This document shows, one piece after another, positions 1-10,000 of a DNA stretch of 64,000 nt. The notes beneath the pieces were generated by a model. It saw only the letters and a list, made by a program, of their open reading frames with translations. It was not told where the DNA came from and ran no database searches. Position 1 is the stretch's first letter. Every line of letters begins with the position of its first letter. Where the stretch lies: NCBI GenBank assembly GCA_041394245.1, contig JAWKIR010000002.1, forward strand, positions 1,674,001 to 1,738,000. Direction: 5' to 3'. Origin of the DNA: Acidimicrobiales bacterium (GTDB lineage: Bacteria > Actinomycetota > Acidimicrobiia > Acidimicrobiales > Aldehydirespiratoraceae). The position numbers and the translations under genes were made by a program.

Positions 1-1222
1 ACGGATGCATCGCCCCGGTGCACTCGACCTCGACGATGACCCCCTCGGGGCCGCCGCCACCGGTGTGGCGCGCCTGACGACGACAGGTGACGACGACCGC
101 ACGTCCGGCACAGTCGACGGCGGCCGGCTCGGGCTGCCCCGGCATGGAGATGGCCCCGAACGAGCACGATCCGAGGCAGATGCCGCAGGCGACGCACGCG
201 GCCGGATCGAGACGGGCCACCGACCGACCATCGGCGTTCTCGACCATCTCGAGGGCCAGATAGGGACAGTCGACGACACACAGGTCGCACCCCGTGCACG
301 CGGCTTCGTCGATCGCCACGACGATGCCGGGCCGGTCGCGCAGCACCCACGGAATCGCGGCGACGGCGCCGCCCAGGAGCACCATTGCGGCGAGCACCAA
401 CTCCCCCGCCGCCGAGCGCAGCGGTGGCAGCAGGAACAGCATGAACGGGTCGAGCGACATGTCCGGCAGGAGGCGGGCCGGGTCGGCCCTGCCGAGAAGA
501 TCGGCGGGCACGATCAGCGAAAGGGCGAGAAGGCCGACAGCCATGGCGACCATCCAGTGGCGCGGTGGCACGATCGCCTGGCGACTCCGCCGCAGATGAC
601 GCCAGATCGCCCAGCCGATGACGGCGGTGAGCCCGAGGTGGAGGAACCAGACGAAGAGGAAGAGTCCGGAGCCACCGGTGCCCTCGGCAGAGTCGAGCAT
701 CGCCTGCCCGACTCGTGACGCCCCCCATCCCGTCCGCTCGATCAGGTTGGCGACGGCGCCGCCGATGGCCTGCGCCCGCTGGTCGCCGACGAGGGCGTAC
801 CCCGTGACACCGGCCAGCCACACCAGACCGAGGGCGGCGACGCCGGTCAGCCACCGGAACCTCCGGCCGGCGGTGAATCGGCCGGCCACGAAGGTCCGCC
901 ATGCGTGGACGGCCGTGGTGGCCACCAGGGCGGCCGACGAGTACCGGTGCACGGAGCGGACCACCCGTTGCACGGGATGGTCGGTGAGACGCTGGACCGA
1001 CTCGAACGACTCGACGAATCCGAACTCGAAGAACAGCGTGATGTAGACGCCCGACAGCACGACCACGACGAGCAGGAAGACACTGATGGTTCCGGCGTGG
1101 AGGAGCGGGTTCGCCCGGGCCGACCCGGTGGCGCGCCGCATCGCCGCGTCGGCCCGCGCGTCGAGCCGTTCGACGACTCGGCGGGCGGGTGACTCGTCGG
1201 GGGATGCGAGGCGGGACGACAT
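1..1222 (-). CDS. Cytochrome b / double [4Fe-4S] / MvhD-like fusion protein (partial, runs off left edge)
   Basis: I translated the minus strand from an ATG at 1222; 407 residues are visible and the frame is still open at base 1. Residues 45-245 form a cytochrome b N-domain with four likely heme ligands: H92 and H106, and H195 and H209. Both pairs are 14 apart, the bc1-type spacing. Two further membrane segments follow (about 225-290). Then come two ferredoxin clusters (C309/C312/C315/C319 and C343/C346/C349/C353). The last part visible (C371, C380, C401 in a VECTG context) looks like the start of a MvhD/hydrogenase delta-type domain. It lies 13 bases after the oxidase subunit I gene, so it is probably co-transcribed with it. 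I infer electron exchange between a low-potential Fe-S donor and membrane quinone. The substrate is unknown. Confidence 0.85.
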   Translation of the reverse strand, partial: MSSRLASPDESPARRVVERLDARADAAMRRATGSARANPLLHAGTISVFLLVVVVLSGVYITLFFEFGFVESFESVQRLTDHPVQRVVRSVHRYSSAALVATTAVHAWRTFVAGRFTAGRRFRWLTGVAALGLVWLAGVTGYALVGDQRAQAIGGAVANLIERTGWGASRVGQAMLDSAEGTGGSGLFLFVWFLHLGLTAVIGWAIWRHLRRSRQAIVPPRHWMVAMAVGLLALSLIVPADLLGRADPARLLPDMSLDPFMLFLLPPLRSAAGELVLAAMVLLGGAVAAIPWVLRDRPGIVVAIDEAACTGCDLCVVDCPYLALEMVENADGRSVARLDPAACVACGICLGSCSFGAISMPGQPEPAAVDCAGRAVVVTCRRQARHTGGGGPEGVIVEVECTGAMHP

Positions 1223-1235
1223 CGAGACGACGTCG

Positions 1236-2929
<1,694 letters not shown>

Positions 2930-2933
<4 letters not shown>

Positions 2934-3517
2934 CCTGCGGCCTCCTCGGCGCTCGCCGGCGCTTCTGTCGTGGTGGTGGGAGCGTTCAGCGCCTCGTAGT
3001 CCTGTTGCGAGACGACATTGATCACGCCGTACATCGCCTCGTGGCCGCGACCGCAGAACTCGTGGCAGATGTAGGTGAACGCACCGAGTTCGTCGAAGGT
3101 GTACGTCAGCGTGGACACCTGCCCCGGCACGACCATCATGTTGAGGTTCGTCTCGTCGACCCGAAAGCCGTGTTGCAGGTCGGGACTGGTGAGGTTGATC
3201 GTGACCTCGGCGCCGACCGGGAGCGTGATCGACTGGGGCACGAACGCCCAGGTCTGGGCGACCACGTAGGCCTCGAAGATCCCCGGCGCGACCTCTCGCA
3301 CACCCGGCTCGGACCACGGCGGCGTGTCGAGGACCGTTCGGGGGTCGACCTCCTGCTCTGCGCCGGGCACCTCGAAGCCCATGACGAGACCACCGATGGT
3401 GATCGTCGCGGCGAAGGTGACGAGCAGAAGGATCGACAACCGCATCCAGTTGCGTTCGTAGGGGTCGATCCCCATCGACTGACGGGGCGCCTCCCCGGTC
3501 ACCGGTTCATCGCTCAT
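2930..3517 (-). CDS. cbaB: ba3-type cytochrome c oxidase subunit II (CuA)
   Basis: This 195-residue protein has one N-terminal membrane anchor (about residues 26-47) and an extracytoplasmic cupredoxin domain that accepts electrons from cytochrome c. The binuclear CuA ligands are visible as H116 and the motif CHEFCGRGHEAM (C151, C155, H159, M162). The Thr/Ala/Glu-rich C-terminus looks disordered. The start at 3517 (MSDEPVTG) overlaps the upstream small subunit by four bases, and the stop overlaps subunit I by four bases, so all three are translationally coupled. The short single-anchor form fits the B-family oxidases rather than the aa3 type with two transmembrane helices. Confidence 0.95.
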
Positions 3518-3678
3518 CCCGTCGCTCCCCGACTCAGCAGGATCAGGTACACCGTGACCCACAAGAGGATCAGCATGGCGATGAAACAGCCGAGCAGGAA
3601 GATGGTCCCCGTCGGCTTGAACTCCTCTTCGTGATCGACGCTCGCGCTCGCCGCGGCATCTCCTTCACTCGCGCTCAC
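3514..3678 (-). CDS. Small single-helix subunit of ba3 oxidase (CoxIIa-like)
   Basis: This 54-residue protein begins at a GTG (3678) with a GGAGGG ribosome binding site about five bases upstream. The N-terminus is acidic and hydrophilic and is followed by one strong transmembrane helix (about residues 26-48). In ba3 oxidases a separate one-helix subunit IIa precedes subunit II, and this gene sits in that position with a four-base overlap. Sequence identity to subunit IIa cannot be judged at this length, so the call rests on size, topology and context. The frame also contains an upstream ATG (3747), but that would extend into the divergent promoter region without a convincing binding site. Confidence 0.75.
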   Translation of the reverse strand: MSASEGDAAASASVDHEEEFKPTGTIFLLGCFIAMLILLWVTVYLILLSRGATG

Positions 3679-3820
3679 GCGCACCCTCCCGGTTCGAAAC
3701 GACCCTCGAATGCTGCGATCGGAGCCCGGTCCGGGAACAGGGACCAAAGGCCCTATTCCCGATTGCCGTCGTCACCGGATGATCGCCGGGACCGACACCG
3801 GACCTGGACTCTCCTCGGAT
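3679..3820. promoter_or_regulatory. Divergent intergenic region between oxidase and cytochrome bc operons
   Basis: These 142 bases separate the start of the oxidase operon (minus) from the cytochrome c/bc operon (plus). It is the only place where both respiratory operons can start, so promoters for both strands should lie here. I could not pick out convincing -35/-10 pairs by eye. An in-frame ATG at 3779 is an alternative start for the plus-strand cytochrome c. Confidence 0.5.
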
Positions 3821-4642
3821 ATGGCTTCTTCCAATGCACGCGCAGCGCGACACCTTCCGCTGCCCTTCGCCTTCCTCATCGCCGCGGTGCTCGTCGTCGC
3901 CGGCGCCGGGTTCGGTGGCGTCTCGTTCGCCGCAGCGACCGAGGCACCCGCCGACACGGGAGACGGCGTACCCGCCGCCGACGACGAGGCCCAGATCGAG
4001 CTGCTGACCCGCGGCGCCGCCGTCTACAGCTCGACGTGTTCCGGCTGTCACCAGCCCGGCGGTGTCGGCCTCCCCAGCCAGTTCCCGCCCCTGCTCGACA
4101 ATCCGAACGTGCAGGACGAGGTCTACCTCCGAGACGTGCTCGCCAACGGGCGACAGGGCGAGCTCGTGGTCAACGGCGTCACCTACAACGGCCGCATGCC
4201 CGCCTTCTCCACGCTGCCCGCCGACGACGTCGACGCGGTCATCGCCTATGTCCAGGGTGGCTTTCTCGCACCCGCTGCGCCCACCGCGGCCGCCGAGACC
4301 GGCGGCAGCACCGGGTCCGGTCTCCCCGACGGGGCCAACCTGGCCATGCAGATCAGCTTCCTCATCGCCGGCGCCGTCGGCCTCTTCGTCCTGCTCCCCC
4401 GCATCACGTCCGCCCACGACGGCCTCGAGATGCCGTGGCTCGACGCGTCGCTGAAGACGGCGATCATCGTGGTCGGCTTCATCGCCTTCACGGTGTTCGT
4501 GCCGAACTGGGCGCTGCAGACCGACACCGTCAACAAGCTCGACCGTCCGGTGCAGGAATTCGTGGGGACGTCGCTTTGGCTCGGCGGGCTGCTCGTGACC
4601 CTCGGCGCCGTCTGGTACGCCCATCGAGAGAAGCGCATCTGA
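3821..4642 (+). CDS. Membrane-bound cytochrome c
   Basis: This 273-residue protein has an N-terminal signal/anchor (about residues 12-38) and then one class I cytochrome c domain. The heme motif is CSGCH (C73, C76, H77) and the likely axial methionine is M126 in YNGRMPAF. Three C-terminal hydrophobic segments follow, at about 170-195, 208-228 and 240-262. A single heme followed by three helices is an unusual layout. It is the first gene of the bc-type operon and its stop overlaps the next start (TGATG). I infer it carries electrons on the extracytoplasmic face between the bc complex and the divergently encoded ba3 oxidase. ATG 3821 was chosen because it places a basic N-terminus before the helix; 3779 is possible. 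Confidence 0.85.
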   Translation: MASSNARAARHLPLPFAFLIAAVLVVAGAGFGGVSFAAATEAPADTGDGVPAADDEAQIELLTRGAAVYSSTCSGCHQPGGVGLPSQFPPLLDNPNVQDEVYLRDVLANGRQGELVVNGVTYNGRMPAFSTLPADDVDAVIAYVQGGFLAPAAPTAAAETGGSTGSGLPDGANLAMQISFLIAGAVGLFVLLPRITSAHDGLEMPWLDASLKTAIIVVGFIAFTVFVPNWALQTDTVNKLDRPVQEFVGTSLWLGGLLVTLGAVWYAHREKRI

Positions 4643-6420
4643 TGACCGGTGCACTCGAGTACTACGACGAGAACATCCCGTGCCTCGCCGCGTGTCCGGT
4701 CCACACCAACGCCGGCATGTACGTCGCCGCCATTGCCGACGGCCTCGACGAACTCGCCTACCTCACCGCCCGCCTCCCCAACCCGTTCGCGTCGGTGTGC
4801 GGACGGGTCTGCGCGGCCCCGTGTGAGGACGCGTGCCGTCGGGGCGCCATCGATCGACCGATCGCGATCCGGGCCCTCAAGCGGTTCGTCACGGAGAAGT
4901 ACGGCCCGGAGAACGATGCCGCCAACGGCGCCCAGATCTGGGATCGCGTCGCTGCCGCAGCCGAGAACGACCGCTCGACGCGGGTCGCCATCGTCGGAGG
5001 CGGACCGGCCGGACTCGCCGCGGCCCACGACCTGCGCCGCCACGGCCACCAGGTGACGATCTACGAGGCCACCGACAAGCTCGGTGGGGCGATGTGGCTC
5101 GGCATTCCCGAGTACCGCCTCGATCGCACGGTCCTGCAGCGCGACATCGACGCGATCCTCGCGCTCGGCATCGATGTCCACTACGAGACGCAACTCGGCC
5201 GCGACATCACCCTGAACGGGCTGCGAGAGGACTTCGACGCCGTGTTCCTCGGCATCGGGGCGACCCTCGGCCGCGGCCTCGACGTGGAGGGCGGCGACGC
5301 CGACGGGGTGCTCAAGGCCATCGAGTTCCTCGTCAACATGAACCGCGGCTTCCACGTCGACGTCGGCGAGCGGGTGCTCGTGATCGGCGGTGGCGATGTC
5401 GCGATGGATGCAGCCCGCACTGCGCTGCGAGCCGACGACTACGACGAGGCCGCCGGGCGCGACCCGGTGAGCGACGCCATCGACGCGGCCCGAACCGCGG
5501 CGCGCGCCGGCGCCCGCGACATCACGGTCATGTCGCTCGAGCGCCGCGACCAGATGCCGGCCCATGAGTTCGAGGTCGAGGAGGCCGAGGCCGAGGGAGT
5601 CACATTCGAGAGCGGCCGCGGGCCGACCCGGATCCTGGTCGAGAACGGCCGCGTCACCGGTGTCGAGACCAAGGGCGTCACCCGTCTGACCGACGACGAG
5701 GGACGGTTCTCGCCCCAGTTCGACGAGACGGACCTGCGGGTCATCCCCGCCGACACGGTGATCCTCGCGGTGGGCCAGGCGATCGATCTCGAGGTCCTCG
5801 GTCCCGACGGGCCCGAAACCTCTCCACGACGCACGATCGGCGTCGACGACCTGACCGGCGCGACCTCACTCGCCGACGTCTGGGCCGGTGGCGATGCCGC
5901 CAAGGGGCCCCGGAGCCTCATCGACGCGATCGCCGACGGTCGCCGGTCGGCCGCCGACATCCACCGTGCCCTCGGCGGCGAGGCCGACGAGGCGCCGGAG
6001 GCCGGCCAGATGGTGACGCTGCAACAGTTCCACCGCCTCGACGACATCTACGACAGCTACGACCGCATCGACCCGCCGACCCTCGACACCGGCCGCCGTA
6101 TCGGACTGACCGAAGTCGAGCTCGGCTTCGACGAGCTGAGCGCACGAGCCGAGGCGAGCCGCTGCCTGCGCTGCTTCGCCAACATCCAGCTCGACATCGA
6201 GAAGTGCGTGCTGTGCGCCCTGTGCGCCGACGTGTGCCCGGTCGACGTGATCTCCCTCGTCCCGGCGATCGAGATCGACGAGACCGCCCCGACCGGCGCC
6301 ACCGCCCTCCTCCTCGACGAGTCGCGCTGCATCCGCTGCGCGCTCTGCATCGAACGCTGCCCACCCGACGCCCTCTCCATGGGGGTTTGGACCGGAACCG
6401 GAGTCCCCGCATGTCAGTGA
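4642..6420 (+). CDS. GltD/NfnB-like FAD-NAD(P) oxidoreductase with C-terminal double [4Fe-4S] ferredoxin
   Basis: This 592-residue soluble protein has three parts. Residues 1-90 are the Fe-S domain typical of the glutamate synthase small subunit, with CLAACP and CGRVC..C...C motifs. Next is a two-dinucleotide fold: an FAD site at VAIVGGGPAGLAAAH (about residue 114) and a second NAD(P) site at VLVIGGGDVAMDAAR (about 251). The C-terminus (about 510-592) is a bis-[4Fe-4S] ferredoxin with CVLCALCADVCP and CIRCALCIERCP. No glutamate synthase large subunit is nearby. It is embedded between a cytochrome c and cytochrome b gene with overlapping ends, so I infer that it feeds electrons from NAD(P)H or ferredoxin into the quinone/bc system. 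The physiological donor is unknown. Confidence 0.88.
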   Translation: MTGALEYYDENIPCLAACPVHTNAGMYVAAIADGLDELAYLTARLPNPFASVCGRVCAAPCEDACRRGAIDRPIAIRALKRFVTEKYGPENDAANGAQIWDRVAAAAENDRSTRVAIVGGGPAGLAAAHDLRRHGHQVTIYEATDKLGGAMWLGIPEYRLDRTVLQRDIDAILALGIDVHYETQLGRDITLNGLREDFDAVFLGIGATLGRGLDVEGGDADGVLKAIEFLVNMNRGFHVDVGERVLVIGGGDVAMDAARTALRADDYDEAAGRDPVSDAIDAARTAARAGARDITVMSLERRDQMPAHEFEVEEAEAEGVTFESGRGPTRILVENGRVTGVETKGVTRLTDDEGRFSPQFDETDLRVIPADTVILAVGQAIDLEVLGPDGPETSPRRTIGVDDLTGATSLADVWAGGDAAKGPRSLIDAIADGRRSAADIHRALGGEADEAPEAGQMVTLQQFHRLDDIYDSYDRIDPPTLDTGRRIGLTEVELGFDELSARAEASRCLRCFANIQLDIEKCVLCALCADVCPVDVISLVPAIEIDETAPTGATALLLDESRCIRCALCIERCPPDALSMGVWTGTGVPACQ

Positions 6421-7208
6421 CCGAACGACCGCCCACCGAGGACGAGAGGGGCGCCGCACCGCTGCTGCCGGGCCGCGACCGTTTCGATCAGGTGCGCGAC
6501 ACCCGGGTCGGCAAGTCGATCTGGCGCGGCCCCCGCCGTCGCACGCCCCGTGACCGCGCGGCCGCACACTGGGCGAGCTTCCTGCTCCACCTCTACCCGG
6601 TGAAGATGAAGCGCGAGCAGATCGCGTTTCGCTACTCCTACTACCTCGGCGTGATCAGCACCGTCCTGCTCGGATCCCTGGTGGTCTCGGGCCTCTACCT
6701 GATGTTCTTCTACGTCCCGTCGCCCAACCAGGCCTACGGCGACATCCAGACGTTGCAGACCGAGGTCGCGTTCGGCCAGTACATCCGCAACGTCCACCGC
6801 TGGTCCGCCCATCTGATGGTCCTGGCCGTCGCCGCCCACATGTGCAAGATGTTCTACCGCGGCGCCTACAAACCCCCGCGCGAGGGCAACTGGGTGATCG
6901 GCGTGATCCTGTTGGCTCTCACCTTCCTGATGTCGTTCACCGGCTACCTGCTGCCGTGGGACCAGCTCGCCTACTGGGCCATCACGGTCGGCAGCGAGAT
7001 GGCCGCCTACGTCCCGTTCATCGGCGGCAACATCCGCGAGGTCCTGCTCGGCGGACCGATCGTCGGCGCATCGACGCTCCTGCGCTTCTACGTGCTCCAC
7101 GTTGCCGTGATCCCGGTGATCATGGTGTCGGTGCTCATGCTGCACCTGTGGCGCTGGCGCAAGGACAACATGCTCGAGATCCCGACCGAGGAGCCCCTCG
7201 ATGTCTGA
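6411..7208 (+). CDS. Cytochrome b, N-terminal part (b6-like subunit)
   Basis: This 265-residue membrane protein has four helices carrying two b hemes. One ligand pair is in HRWSAHLMVLAVAAH (14 apart). The other is in the helix beginning FYVLHVAVIP and ending LMLHLWRW, where the two His are 15 apart; that is the cytochrome b6 spacing rather than bc1 (14). A hydrophilic, basic N-terminal extension of about 70 residues precedes the first helix. The ATG at 6411 overlaps the previous stop by ten bases. With the following subunit-IV-like gene it forms a split cytochrome b that oxidises quinol in the Rieske/cytochrome b complex. Confidence 0.92.
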   Translation: MSVTERPPTEDERGAAPLLPGRDRFDQVRDTRVGKSIWRGPRRRTPRDRAAAHWASFLLHLYPVKMKREQIAFRYSYYLGVISTVLLGSLVVSGLYLMFFYVPSPNQAYGDIQTLQTEVAFGQYIRNVHRWSAHLMVLAVAAHMCKMFYRGAYKPPREGNWVIGVILLALTFLMSFTGYLLPWDQLAYWAITVGSEMAAYVPFIGGNIREVLLGGPIVGASTLLRFYVLHVAVIPVIMVSVLMLHLWRWRKDNMLEIPTEEPLDV

Positions 7209-7746
7209 GACGATCGGCTCCGACGCCGACACGACACGCCCCGCGACCACCGCCAAGGGACAACGGGTCCTCGGCGTGGTGCCGGGAACACCGATCGGTG
7301 AACGCAAGGAACCCGAGACCGACGACCTGGTCATGGTGTGGCCGCATCTGCTGGTGCGTCACGCGGTCGCCGCGCTGTCGGTGCTGTTCTTCGTCCTGGT
7401 CATCGCGGTGCTGTTCGATGCGCCACTGCGCGACATCGCCAATCCGACGGTGACACCGAACCCGGAGAAGGCGCCCTGGTACTTCGCCGGTCTCCAGGAA
7501 CTGCTCGCCCACTTCCACCCGCTGGTGGCCGGCGTGCTGATTCCCGGCGGGATCGTCATGGCCCTGGTCGCCCTCCCCTTCATCGACCGCAGCCCCTGGA
7601 AGCTGCTGCGCCACCGCAAGGTCGCGACCATCACCTTCACCACCTTCCTGGTGCTGTGGATCATCCTCACGCTGATCGGCTTCATGTTCCGAGGACCGAA
7701 CTGGTCCTGGGTGTGGCCCTGGAACGAATGGCACGGAGAGCTATGA
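7201..7746 (+). CDS. Cytochrome b C-terminal part (subunit IV-like)
   Basis: This 181-residue protein has three predicted helices. It contains TPNPEKAPWYFAGLQELL, close to the PEKAPWYF-type stretch at the start of b6f subunit IV and of bacterial cytochrome b C-domains, where it contributes to the quinol oxidation site. About 50 hydrophilic residues precede it. The start overlaps the b6-like gene by eight bases and the stop overlaps the Rieske gene by four. A b polypeptide split into separate N and C parts is typical of b6f and of some bacterial complexes. Confidence 0.9.
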   Translation: MSETIGSDADTTRPATTAKGQRVLGVVPGTPIGERKEPETDDLVMVWPHLLVRHAVAALSVLFFVLVIAVLFDAPLRDIANPTVTPNPEKAPWYFAGLQELLAHFHPLVAGVLIPGGIVMALVALPFIDRSPWKLLRHRKVATITFTTFLVLWIILTLIGFMFRGPNWSWVWPWNEWHGEL

Positions 7747-8252
7747 CCGAGACCATGGACCGCCGACGCTTCCTGACCCGCATGTGGCTCGGGTGTGCCG
7801 GCCTCTTCGTCGGCGCCGGCATCTGGACCTCGTGGGACCTGATCAAGCCGGGGCCGGCCACCGGATTCGGCGGCAAGGTACGGACCGTCGCACCGGAGGC
7901 CGTTCCCGAGTCCGGTGTGCTCGAGATCCGGGCCGCTCGGGCCTATCTCACCCGCGACTCCGGCGGCGAGATCATCGCCCTGTCCGAGAAGTGCACCCAT
8001 CTCGGCTGCCGGGTCCCGTTCTGCCAGTCGTCGGGACAGTTCGAGTGCCCGTGCCACGGCAGCATCTTCAACCGGGTCGGAGAGTTCCGGGCCGGACCTG
8101 CGCCACGCGGCCTCGACCGCTATCCGGTCGAGGTCGACAACGGCCTGCTGGTCATCGACACGGGCTCGGCGATCGAAGGGCCGCCGCCTGGCGGTGAGAC
8201 GATCGACGAGCCGGCGACCGGCGGGTCCTGTGCGGAGGGAAGCCACGGATGA
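7743..8252 (+). CDS. Rieske [2Fe-2S] iron-sulfur protein
   Basis: This 169-residue protein has an N-terminal Tat-type signal anchor (MDRRRFLTRMWLG, twin arginine before the helix) and an extracytoplasmic Rieske domain. Cluster ligands are C84 and H86 (in CTHLGC) and C102 and H105 (in CPCHGS). C89 and C104 are placed to form the stabilising disulfide. It takes the first electron from quinol at the cytochrome b site and passes it to cytochrome c. The ATG at 7743 overlaps the subunit-IV-like stop by four bases. Confidence 0.95.
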   Translation: MTETMDRRRFLTRMWLGCAGLFVGAGIWTSWDLIKPGPATGFGGKVRTVAPEAVPESGVLEIRAARAYLTRDSGGEIIALSEKCTHLGCRVPFCQSSGQFECPCHGSIFNRVGEFRAGPAPRGLDRYPVEVDNGLLVIDTGSAIEGPPPGGETIDEPATGGSCAEGSHG

Positions 8253-8704
8253 ACTACCGATCCGACGACGACGAACTCGAACGCTCGACCAACCGGGTCA
8301 TGGCCATCGGGGTCGGTCTGATGATCGCCATGGCGGCGATCTTCCCGCTGTACCGATGGTTCGAACCGGCCAACCGCGACGATGCCCGGGCCTCGCAACT
8401 GGATTCGCTCGCCCAGCAGGGTGAGGAGCTGTTCGCGCTGTCGTGCACCTCGTGTCACGGCACCGGCGGTGAGGGTGGCGTCGGTCCGGCGCTCAACTCC
8501 CAACAGTTCCTGCAATCCGCCACGAACGACCAGATCGAGTTGCTCGTCGCGGTGGGCGTGCCGGGTACGGCGATGAGCGCCTACTCCCTCGACTTCGCCG
8601 GCCCGCTCACCTCGGAGCAGATCCGAGCGATCGTCGTCTTCCTCCGTTCGTGGGAGGACACCGCACCCGATGTCCCCGACTGGCGGACTCCGGCCGTCAA
8701 CTGA
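8249..8704 (+). CDS. Membrane-anchored class I cytochrome c
   Basis: This 151-residue protein has one N-terminal helix (about residues 17-35) and a single heme domain with CTSCH at about residue 66 and GVGPAL shortly after. An axial methionine is available in VPGTAMSAY. It is the last gene of the bc operon (four-base overlap with the Rieske gene) and occupies the place of cytochrome c1 or the dedicated carrier. It converges with the next minus-strand gene, leaving only 11 bases between stops and no visible stem-loop terminator. Confidence 0.92.
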   Translation: MNYRSDDDELERSTNRVMAIGVGLMIAMAAIFPLYRWFEPANRDDARASQLDSLAQQGEELFALSCTSCHGTGGEGGVGPALNSQQFLQSATNDQIELLVAVGVPGTAMSAYSLDFAGPLTSEQIRAIVVFLRSWEDTAPDVPDWRTPAVN

Positions 8705-8715
8705 CCCAGGTCGTC

Positions 8716-9273
8716 TCAGCGCTCGTCGACGCGACTGCGTCCCAACGTCGCCAGAAGATGCTCGTGCAGCTCGAACCAGATCGTGTGGACCGAGTCCAGC
8801 GACGGCGCAGCGAGCCAACGCGGATCGTCGGCCGCCGACCGCAAGGCGTCGACGAAGCGTTCCGCGTAGCGGTCGAATCGCGGCAGCGCCGCCGACAACG
8901 CTGCGAGGATCGGATCGAGGCGGCGCACCAGCGTCGCGAGCGAGGTCGGCGAAGCATCGCCGGCCAGTTCGGCGAGGAACTCCCGATTGAGCGGGAGGAA
9001 GGCCTCGTATGCGGTGACGAGATCGGCTCGTCCCACCCGTTCGGTCTCGGCTCCGAGGTGGGCGGCGAGTTCCGCGGTGCCGGCAGCCGTCAACGACCAC
9101 CGTTCGTCGTCTCCTCGGCACCGGACCTGACCGAGCCGTTCGGACTCGGCCAGGAGCGCTGAGAACCCGGGCGGGTCACCGCCCAACATCGCGAACGTCA
9201 CACCGATCGCGTTCGCCGGCGCCCGGCTCCTCAACCGCGCGGCGAGCAGCACGAGGACCTGGGCGTCGGTCAT
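8716..9273 (-). CDS. Winged-helix-like protein of unknown function
   Basis: I do not recognise a named family for this 185-residue soluble protein. Residues 1-75 have the pattern of a winged helix: a first helix with VLVLLAARL, a turn, then ALLAESERLGQVRCRGDDERWSLTAAG, ending in a beta wing. The rest is helical, with a conspicuous WFELHEHLLATLGR segment near the C-terminus. Its start overlaps the SURF1 stop by four bases, so it is translated with an oxidase assembly factor. A regulatory or assembly role is possible, but nothing in the sequence proves it. Confidence 0.7.
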   Translation of the reverse strand: MTDAQVLVLLAARLRSRAPANAIGVTFAMLGGDPPGFSALLAESERLGQVRCRGDDERWSLTAAGTAELAAHLGAETERVGRADLVTAYEAFLPLNREFLAELAGDASPTSLATLVRRLDPILAALSAALPRFDRYAERFVDALRSAADDPRWLAAPSLDSVHTIWFELHEHLLATLGRSRVDER

Positions 9274-9992
9274 CCCAGGGCGAGTTCGCGCCGGCGCTTG
9301 CGCAGGATCAGCACGTAGACGACCGCGGTGCCGAGCGAGAAGAAGAACCACTGGAACGCGTAGGAGAGATGCGGACCCTCGTCGAGGCTCGGTCGCGGGA
9401 CGGGAATGGGCAACTCGCCGGCCGGCGGAGCCTGGCGTTCCAGCTGCACCCAGGAGTCCTCGAGGTCGAGGTCGAGCATCTCCTCGACCTTCGCCAGGTC
9501 GATCCGGCTGATGTCGGGCAGGTCGTAGGTCGACCCGCCGCCGATGCGCCCGTCGGCCACCGACGCCTGCACACGCCCGAGTACCTCGATGCGCCCGGTG
9601 GGTGTCTCGACCACGCGGGGGTCGCTCCCCGAGGCCCAGAGCCTCGGTACCCAGCCACGGCTCACGACGATGACCCGACCGTCCTCGAGCCGCATCGGTG
9701 TCGCCAGCCAGAGGCCCGCCTGCCCGTCGAAAGAGCGGTTGGCGACCAAGAAGGACTGGTCGTCGAGGTACTCCCCCGCAGCGATCGTCGCCGTGTGGTC
9801 GGGTGGGTCGGTGCCGAGCAGCGACTCGATCGACTCGGGATCGGCCTCCATGGCCGCACGAACTTCGACATTGCGGTCCTTGCGCTCGTCGAGTCGGCTG
9901 AGCTGCCAGAAGCCGAGGTTGACCATCAGCACCACCATCGCCAGCACGAAGGCATGCGAGAGCAGCCATTTCGGGGTGAGGAAGGGCCGCAC
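9270..9992 (-). CDS. SURF1 family cytochrome oxidase assembly protein
   Basis: This 240-residue protein has the SURF1 layout: an N-terminal helix (residues 10-29) ending in NLGFWQLSR, an extracytoplasmic domain, and a C-terminal helix (about 210-230) followed by a basic tail. Motifs include FWQLSRLDERKDRN near the N-terminus, a VSRGWVPR-type stretch in the middle and YAFQWFFFSLG before the last helix. SURF1 proteins assist heme insertion into oxidase subunit I. It starts at a GTG (9992), eight bases after the dapB stop. Its place beside the oxidase locus fits the function. Confidence 0.92.
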   Translation of the reverse strand: MRPFLTPKWLLSHAFVLAMVVLMVNLGFWQLSRLDERKDRNVEVRAAMEADPESIESLLGTDPPDHTATIAAGEYLDDQSFLVANRSFDGQAGLWLATPMRLEDGRVIVVSRGWVPRLWASGSDPRVVETPTGRIEVLGRVQASVADGRIGGGSTYDLPDISRIDLAKVEEMLDLDLEDSWVQLERQAPPAGELPIPVPRPSLDEGPHLSYAFQWFFFSLGTAVVYVLILRKRRRELALG

Positions 9993-10000
9993 GGGTCTGT

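Noticed and set aside
3631..4641. In-frame extension of the GltD-like protein upstream to 3631
   Set aside because: The first 337 codons read the cytochrome c gene out of frame and are Arg-rich. The conserved N-terminal Fe-S domain starts at 4642.
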